NCBI GenBank assembly: GCA_902796835.1
Contig: CADBQP010000048.1
Location: 1-64,000 of the forward strand
From: an uncultured Bacteroidales bacterium
GTDB lineage: Bacteria; Bacteroidota; Bacteroidia; Bacteroidales; Bacteroidaceae
Length of the DNA: 64,000 nucleotides
Direction: 5' to 3'
Part shown: positions 60,415 through 64,000 of the stretch, piece by piece
Layout: each line of letters starts with the position of its first letter
Position numbering within the stretch: the first letter of the stretch is position 1
Position numbers and translations under genes: made by a program
Notes under the pieces: generated by a model
Seen by the model: only the letters and a program-made list of their open reading frames with translations
Told to the model about the DNA's origin: nothing
Databases searched by the model: none

Positions 60415-61353
60415 ATGGAAATACAAAAATGCCTAATTCTCGGGTCAGGTCCAGCTGGATATACTGCTGCAATCTATGCAGCCCGCGCTGGTCTCAGCCC
60501 TGTTGTCTATGAGGGCCTGCAGCCTGGCGGCCAACTTACAACTACTACAGAAATAGAAAATTTTCCCGGCTACCCTGACGGAGTCGATGCCAACGATATG
60601 ATGGAACAACTGCGCAAGCAGGCCGAGCGTTTCGGCACTGAAGTGCGCTCCAGCATGGCTACGGCTGCAGACCTCGACCAACGCCCCTTTGTGCTTACTT
60701 TTGACGACGGAACAAAGGTTGCAACACATACGCTTATTATTGCCACAGGTGCCACGGCAAAATACCTTGGCCTTGACGACGAAAAGAAATATAGCGGCAT
60801 GGGAGTCAGTGCCTGTGCCACGTGCGACGGCTTCTTCTATCGTAAGAAGCGCGTAGCAGTAGTCGGAGGTGGCGATACAGCCTGCGAGGAAGCCAGCTAT
60901 CTTGCAGGTCTGGCCGAAAAAGTATATATGATAGTGCGCAAACCCTATCTTCGTGCCAGTCAGGCCATGCAAGAGCGCGTGGCAAACGACCCCAAAATAG
61001 AAATACTTTTCGAGACCAACACGCTTGGACTATATGGCGATGGTGGAGTAGAGGGTGCACACTTGGTATATCGCAAGGGAGAGACCGACGAGCGTCGTTA
61101 CGACCTTGCCATTGACGGATTCTTCCTTGCCATCGGTCATAAGCCCAACAGCGAACTTTTTGCACAGTGGCTCGAACTTGACGAACACGGCTATATCATG
61201 ACCGAGGGCGCCACGCCCCGAACTAAAGTGCAGGGCGTTTTTGCGGCCGGCGACGTGGCCGATCCTCTCTATCGACAGGCCATCACGGCTGCCGCAAGCG
61301 GATGTAAGGCTGCAATCGAGGCAGAGCGCTATCTCAAGGAAAACGGATTGTAG
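60415..61353 (+). CDS. trxB: Thioredoxin-disulfide reductase
   Basis: The 312-residue flavoprotein has FAD motif LGSGPAGYTAAIYAARAG, the redox-active CATC in SACATCDGFFY, the NADPH motif VVGGGDTACEEASYLA, and the C-terminal GVFAAGDVADPLYRQ. It reduces thioredoxin with NADPH. The length is normal. It is the last gene of its group and has a clear terminator. Confidence 0.96.
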   Translation: MEIQKCLILGSGPAGYTAAIYAARAGLSPVVYEGLQPGGQLTTTTEIENFPGYPDGVDANDMMEQLRKQAERFGTEVRSSMATAADLDQRPFVLTFDDGTKVATHTLIIATGATAKYLGLDDEKKYSGMGVSACATCDGFFYRKKRVAVVGGGDTACEEASYLAGLAEKVYMIVRKPYLRASQAMQERVANDPKIEILFETNTLGLYGDGGVEGAHLVYRKGETDERRYDLAIDGFFLAIGHKPNSELFAQWLELDEHGYIMTEGATPRTKVQGVFAAGDVADPLYRQAITAAASGCKAAIEAERYLKENGL

Positions 61354-61388
61354 TGAAGACAAAAATCCAGTCATTCCTTCCTCTTATA

Positions 61389-61431
61389 AAAGCCATCAAG
61401 AGAAAACAAAACTCTCGTGATGGCTTTTTTC
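61389..61431 (+). terminator. Terminator of trxB
   Basis: AGCCATCA (61391-61398) pairs with TGATGGCT (61418-61425), with an inner GAGA/TCTC pairing, followed by TTTTT. The 304-nt gap 61354-61657 then holds a GAGCCA element and the tRNA promoter. Confidence 0.9.
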
Positions 61432-61478
61432 TGCGATACACCTCGTTATGAGATCCATCAGTCTGCTTATATCAACTA

Positions 61479-61512
61479 ATTGGCTCAGTAGTTTAAAGAG
61501 ATGGCTCGACGA
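61479..61512. repeat. GAGCCA dispersed element (copy H)
   Basis: TTGGCTCAGTAGTTTAAAG, then AGATGGCTCGAC; its reverse complement reads GAGCCA-N7-AAACTACT followed by GAGCCAAT. It matches copy D almost end to end. Confidence 0.7.
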
Positions 61513-61603
61513 TTAAATCTGTCGGCAGACCTCTCATTTTTATCAAGCTTATCCAATATTTGAATAAAAAGCTCACTTTTTCAAAAAAAAAGTTCCATAT
61601 TTT

Positions 61604-61634
61604 TTTGGAGGGAATAAAAAAAGCATTACTTTTG
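61604..61634 (+). promoter_or_regulatory. Promoter of the tRNA-Val pair
   Basis: TTTG (61604-61607), 19 nt, then TACTTTTG (61627-61634): an exact consensus match, 24 nt before the first tRNA. Confidence 0.85.
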
Positions 61635-61657
61635 CACCGCTTTTCGGAAAAAGTGAA

Positions 61658-61732
61658 GGGCGCTTAGCTCAGCTGGTTTAGAGCATCTGCCTTACAAGCA
61701 GAGGGTCGGGGGTTCGAATCCCTCAGCGCCCA
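61658..61732 (+). tRNA. tRNA-Val (anticodon UAC), copy 1
   Basis: This 75-nt cloverleaf has acceptor GGGCGCT/AGCGCCC, D-arm GCTC..GAGC, anticodon stem TCTGC/GCAGA with loop CTTACAA (anticodon TAC), and T-arm with TTCGAAT. The 3' CCA is not encoded (CCT follows). Confidence 0.97.
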
Positions 61733-61770
61733 CCTACACTTGCCGATATTAATTTTCGAAGACAAACTAA

Positions 61771-61845
61771 GGGCGCTTAGCTCAGCTGGTTTAGAGCATC
61801 TGCCTTACAAGCAGAGGGTCGGGGGTTCGAATCCCTCAGCGCCCA
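61771..61845 (+). tRNA. tRNA-Val (anticodon UAC), copy 2
   Basis: This is identical over 75 nt to copy 1, 38 nt downstream, so they share a promoter. The bases after the discriminator happen to read CCA. The hairpin GGCAA-CTA-TTGCC near 61870 may help 3' end formation. Confidence 0.97.
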
Positions 61846-61917
61846 CCAAAGTTTACAGATGACTGCCAAGGCAACTATTGCCAAGGCGGTTTGTTTTTTT
61901 TAATACCTTTGCAAACT

Positions 61918-62856
61918 ATGAATACAGCCTTCATATTTAACAAGGAGCGCGGCCTGAAAAGAGCCCTGCTTGATAGTTGGAAAGAGTTTGCGCTCAATTT
62001 CAAAAAATTTATGCGATTCGGATGGGCATGGTTGGTGGTAGCCGCATTTCTTATGACGTCTTCCTTTGCCGTGACCATCTATTTCGTTTATAGATGGTTG
62101 GTGCCCATGAGCATATTGTTTTTAGAAATAGACGGGACGCTGTTCTCCACACACTTTTTGCAACAGCTTTTCCCGGGAGCGCTCTGGCTCTTGGCGGCGC
62201 TGGTTCTCTCATTCATATCGTGCCTCTTGATCCGTGCCATGGCCTATCGACAAGCTATCTATACCACCCGCACAAATCAGTTGCCTCAATTGTCTACCTG
62301 TGCTTTGGCTTGCTCCGTCTTTGGATGTGCCCGCTTAGTGCTTGCCCCCATGCTTCTAAGATGGGGTGCCGCCATCATTTTGTTTTTTGTTGGAACATTT
62401 GTAGCCAATGTCTATAGCATGTGGCTGCTATTGCCAGCTCTCTTGTTGCTGACCTATATTATCTTCGTTGTCTCCTTGGTTGAAAAGCACATCGTGTTCA
62501 GTAGTCTTCAAAAAATCCCCACAAAAAAAATATCATTGCCCATCGCCCATCGAAATCTGGGACGTTGGATAGCATGGTGGCTTGCCACGCTCATACCCCT
62601 AGTCCTTCTGGGCATTTTGTGTGTGGCCCCTTATTGTGTGATGCTTTTGTCTTTTGTAGCCCAAAGTGCTTCGAATGTTATAGAGGGCAATTTAGTAGTA
62701 AGCGCAGGCATGTGGGCAACCCTGATCATGTCTTCTCTAATTTTGGCCCTCTCTGTTCTCTCCATCGTGTGGTACCTTGTTTGGGCAGGATCGCTGCGCT
62801 ATATCTCATCGCCCGTCAACGAAAAATCTTCCGAAATGCAAAATAAGGCGCAATAG
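61918..62856 (+). CDS. Multi-pass membrane protein of unknown function
   Basis: The 312-residue protein has about six to seven hydrophobic helices and a short cytoplasmic N-terminus (NTAFIFNKERGLKRALLDSWKEFALNFKKF). I do not recognise a named family; the length and layout resemble membrane proteins of Bacteroidales without assigned role. The start at ATG 61918 is chosen from the clean N-terminus. A TACCTTTG box at 61904-61911 ends only 6 nt before the start, so a transcript with almost no leader is possible. Confidence 0.75.
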   Translation: MNTAFIFNKERGLKRALLDSWKEFALNFKKFMRFGWAWLVVAAFLMTSSFAVTIYFVYRWLVPMSILFLEIDGTLFSTHFLQQLFPGALWLLAALVLSFISCLLIRAMAYRQAIYTTRTNQLPQLSTCALACSVFGCARLVLAPMLLRWGAAIILFFVGTFVANVYSMWLLLPALLLLTYIIFVVSLVEKHIVFSSLQKIPTKKISLPIAHRNLGRWIAWWLATLIPLVLLGILCVAPYCVMLLSFVAQSASNVIEGNLVVSAGMWATLIMSSLILALSVLSIVWYLVWAGSLRYISSPVNEKSSEMQNKAQ

Positions 62857-62929
62857 TACGGAAAATTTCTTGCGTGCATACAATTATATTATAGTTCCCG
62901 ATAGCAAATTAAATAAAACACCATCAGTC

Positions 62930-63439
62930 ATGATCGATTCAACTACTCTCGATTTTAGCTTGAGAATTTTTGTGGCTGCGCTCCTTGGCGGTTTAATAGG
63001 CCTTGAGCGCGAATACAGGGCCAAAGAGGCAGGTTTCCGCACTCATTTTCTTGTGGCCCTCGGTTCAGCCCTTTTCATGATTGTATCAGCCTATGGCTTC
63101 GAAGGTGTGTCAATGGGAAACGAGAGCAGATGGGACGTGTCGCGTGTGGCGGCACAGGTTGTTTCGGGAATAGGTTTCATCGGTGCTGGCACCATTATAT
63201 TCAGCAAGAGCCAGAATGTGGTTCGCGGTCTTACCACGGCAGCTGGCCTTTGGGTGACGGCTGCCATAGGCCTAACCTGCGGGGGCGGTTTGTATGCGCT
63301 TGCTTTTATAGCCACATTTCTTGTACTTTTAGGACTTGAGGCTTTCAACATTGTTCTTCGCCGACTCGATAAACATCGCGACGGCACTAGGCAATCTGCC
63401 TCCAGCAACGAAGAGGAGGGGAGCGAATTAAATGTCTGA
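62930..63439 (+). CDS. MgtC/SapB family membrane protein
   Basis: The 169-residue protein has four membrane helices and the MgtC/SapB signature: LLGGLIGLEREYRAKEAGFR, THFLVALGSALFMIVS, SGIGFIGAGTIIF and GLTTAAGLWVTAAIGL. It lacks the soluble C-terminal domain of Salmonella MgtC. The family is linked to Mg2+ stress and membrane-potential homeostasis, but it is not itself a proven transporter. ATG 62930 is chosen inside a longer frame at the start of homology. It lies 73 nt after the membrane protein gene. Confidence 0.9.
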   Translation: MIDSTTLDFSLRIFVAALLGGLIGLEREYRAKEAGFRTHFLVALGSALFMIVSAYGFEGVSMGNESRWDVSRVAAQVVSGIGFIGAGTIIFSKSQNVVRGLTTAAGLWVTAAIGLTCGGGLYALAFIATFLVLLGLEAFNIVLRRLDKHRDGTRQSASSNEEEGSELNV

Positions 63440-63571
63440 ATTTGGGTCGTAGTTCTGGACATAGTTAGCCTTATATCAGCCCAAATACCCCAATAATTTT
63501 CCAAATAAGGAACTTTTGTGTTCAAAATGGCGCAAAAGTGGCCCAAGTGTGAAAAAAACTTGTTAAATAGT

Positions 63572-63603
63572 TTTGCATTTTCGCACACAATGCCGTATAT
63601 TTG
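63572..63603 (+). promoter_or_regulatory. Promoter of the acyl-CoA ligase
   Basis: TTTG (63572-63575), 20 nt, then TATATTTG (63596-63603). It gives a leader of about 80 nt. Confidence 0.75.
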
Positions 63604-63626
63604 CGCAAAAATTAACGTTTTGCGCA
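63602..63626. promoter_or_regulatory. Candidate operator: GCGCAAAA inverted repeat at the transcription start
   Basis: TGCGCAAAA (63602-63610) and TTTTGCGCA (63618-63626) form a perfect 9-bp inverted repeat with a 7-nt spacer. It overlaps the end of the -7 box and the predicted start site. Further GCGCAAA copies occur near 63530 and 63656. It could bind a repressor of the fatty-acid activation gene. Confidence 0.5.
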
Positions 63627-63690
63627 CTAAAAGTTGCACACTGGAACCTCGAAATGCGCAAATAAAACAGAATAAATCAAGCATTGATAC

Positions 63691-64000
63691 ATGGAACAGC
63701 TGAATGTAGACTTCATCGGTCGCATCGAAGAAGCAATCATCAAGTATTGGGATCACGAAGCACTGACAGATTATAAAGGAGCCACCCTTCAGTATAAGGA
63801 CGTAGCCCGCAAAATAGAGAAACTCCACATACTATTCGAACGCGCTGGCGTTGAGCAAGGCGACAAAGTGGCTCTTTGTGGGCGTAATTGTGCACATTGG
63901 GCGGCAGCCTTCCTGGCTACACTGACATATGGAGCAGTGGCAGTGCCCATTCTCCACGAGTTTAAACCAGAACAGGTACATGCCATAGTGAACCACAGCG
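63691..64000 (+). CDS. Long-chain acyl-CoA ligase, AMP-binding (5' part)
   Basis: The first 103 codons are inside the window; the gene runs off the edge. The N-terminus (EEAIIKYWDHEALTDYKG, then YKDVARKIEKLH, then GDKVALCGRNCAHWAAAFLATLTYGAVAVPIL) is that of the AMP-binding acyl-CoA/acyl-ACP synthetase family. The ATP and catalytic motifs lie beyond the edge, so substrate class is inferred. It starts at ATG 63691 and is preceded by a consensus promoter with an inverted repeat. Confidence 0.88.
   Translation, partial: MEQLNVDFIGRIEEAIIKYWDHEALTDYKGATLQYKDVARKIEKLHILFERAGVEQGDKVALCGRNCAHWAAAFLATLTYGAVAVPILHEFKPEQVHAIVNHS

Noticed and set aside
61845..61849. Genomically encoded CCA on tRNA-Val copy 2
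   Set aside because: Copy 1 has CCT at the same place, so the CCA is probably chance.

Overview
This window is ordinary chromosome of a Bacteroidales bacterium, most likely Prevotellaceae. The gene families point there: a MurF-alanine racemase fusion, GSCFA, LptE and SecG in one operon, a four-subunit 2-oxoacid:ferredoxin oxidoreductase, a C69 dipeptidase, golvesin/xanthan-lyase-type proteins and a type-IX-sorting-like domain. So do the promoters, which repeatedly follow the Bacteroidetes form TTTG-N19-TAnnTTTG. There is no prophage, insertion sequence, CRISPR array or rRNA operon.

Layout. Positions 1-10.8 kb (minus strand) read, in transcription order, ferredoxin / 2-oxoacid oxidoreductase operon, a small conserved gene, a PlsC-type acyltransferase, a large secreted amidase-golvesin protein, a small gene, ygiQ, a PPM phosphatase and rsmG. 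At 11-15.3 kb (minus) are ugd and an operon of a sigma-54 activator, lptE, a TPR-like protein and secG. At 15.6-22.1 kb lie an acyl-ACP thioesterase, a GT2 / mtaB pair, two tiny duplicated lipoproteins, an NSS transporter and an RsmI-like methylase. At 22.3-27.5 kb (minus) is a wall/redox group: FMN-binding protein, GSCFA, MurF-Alr and M18 aminopeptidase. At 27.9-32.2 kb (plus) are kdsA, kdsD, a phospholipase D-like enzyme and a membrane acyltransferase.

At 32.6-37.8 kb are rho, an ABC-F protein and rarA. At 38-43.3 kb are a C-terminal-domain-only secreted protein, an ECF sigma / membrane partner / Spy-like module and a Dna2-like nuclease-helicase. At 43.6-50.1 kb (minus) are gdhA, an AmpG-like permease and a 1237-residue fusion of GT2, DUF4922 (GalT/HIT-like) and SpoIID. 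At 50.2-50.9 kb is a gene-free stretch holding a possible small RNA and a decayed pyrK-pyrD remnant. At 51-57.2 kb are an aminotransferase, HD protein, endo/exonuclease/phosphatase, rlmH, nadC and C69 dipeptidase. At 57.2-61.4 kb is the ftsK-lolA-trxB group. Two identical tRNA-Val genes, a membrane protein, mgtC and the start of an acyl-CoA ligase finish the window.

Most genes are cell-envelope building (Kdo, LptE, MurF-Alr, amidase, SpoIID, AmpG-like, LolA, FtsK) or RNA/ribosome maintenance (RsmG, RsmI-like, RlmH, MtaB, YgiQ, Rho, ABC-F). The least explained content is between genes: a dispersed element with the core GAGCCA-N7-ARAYTAT, an AT-rich motif recurring at operon junctions, a 5 x 22 bp palindromic tandem array, and the pyrK-pyrD relic.
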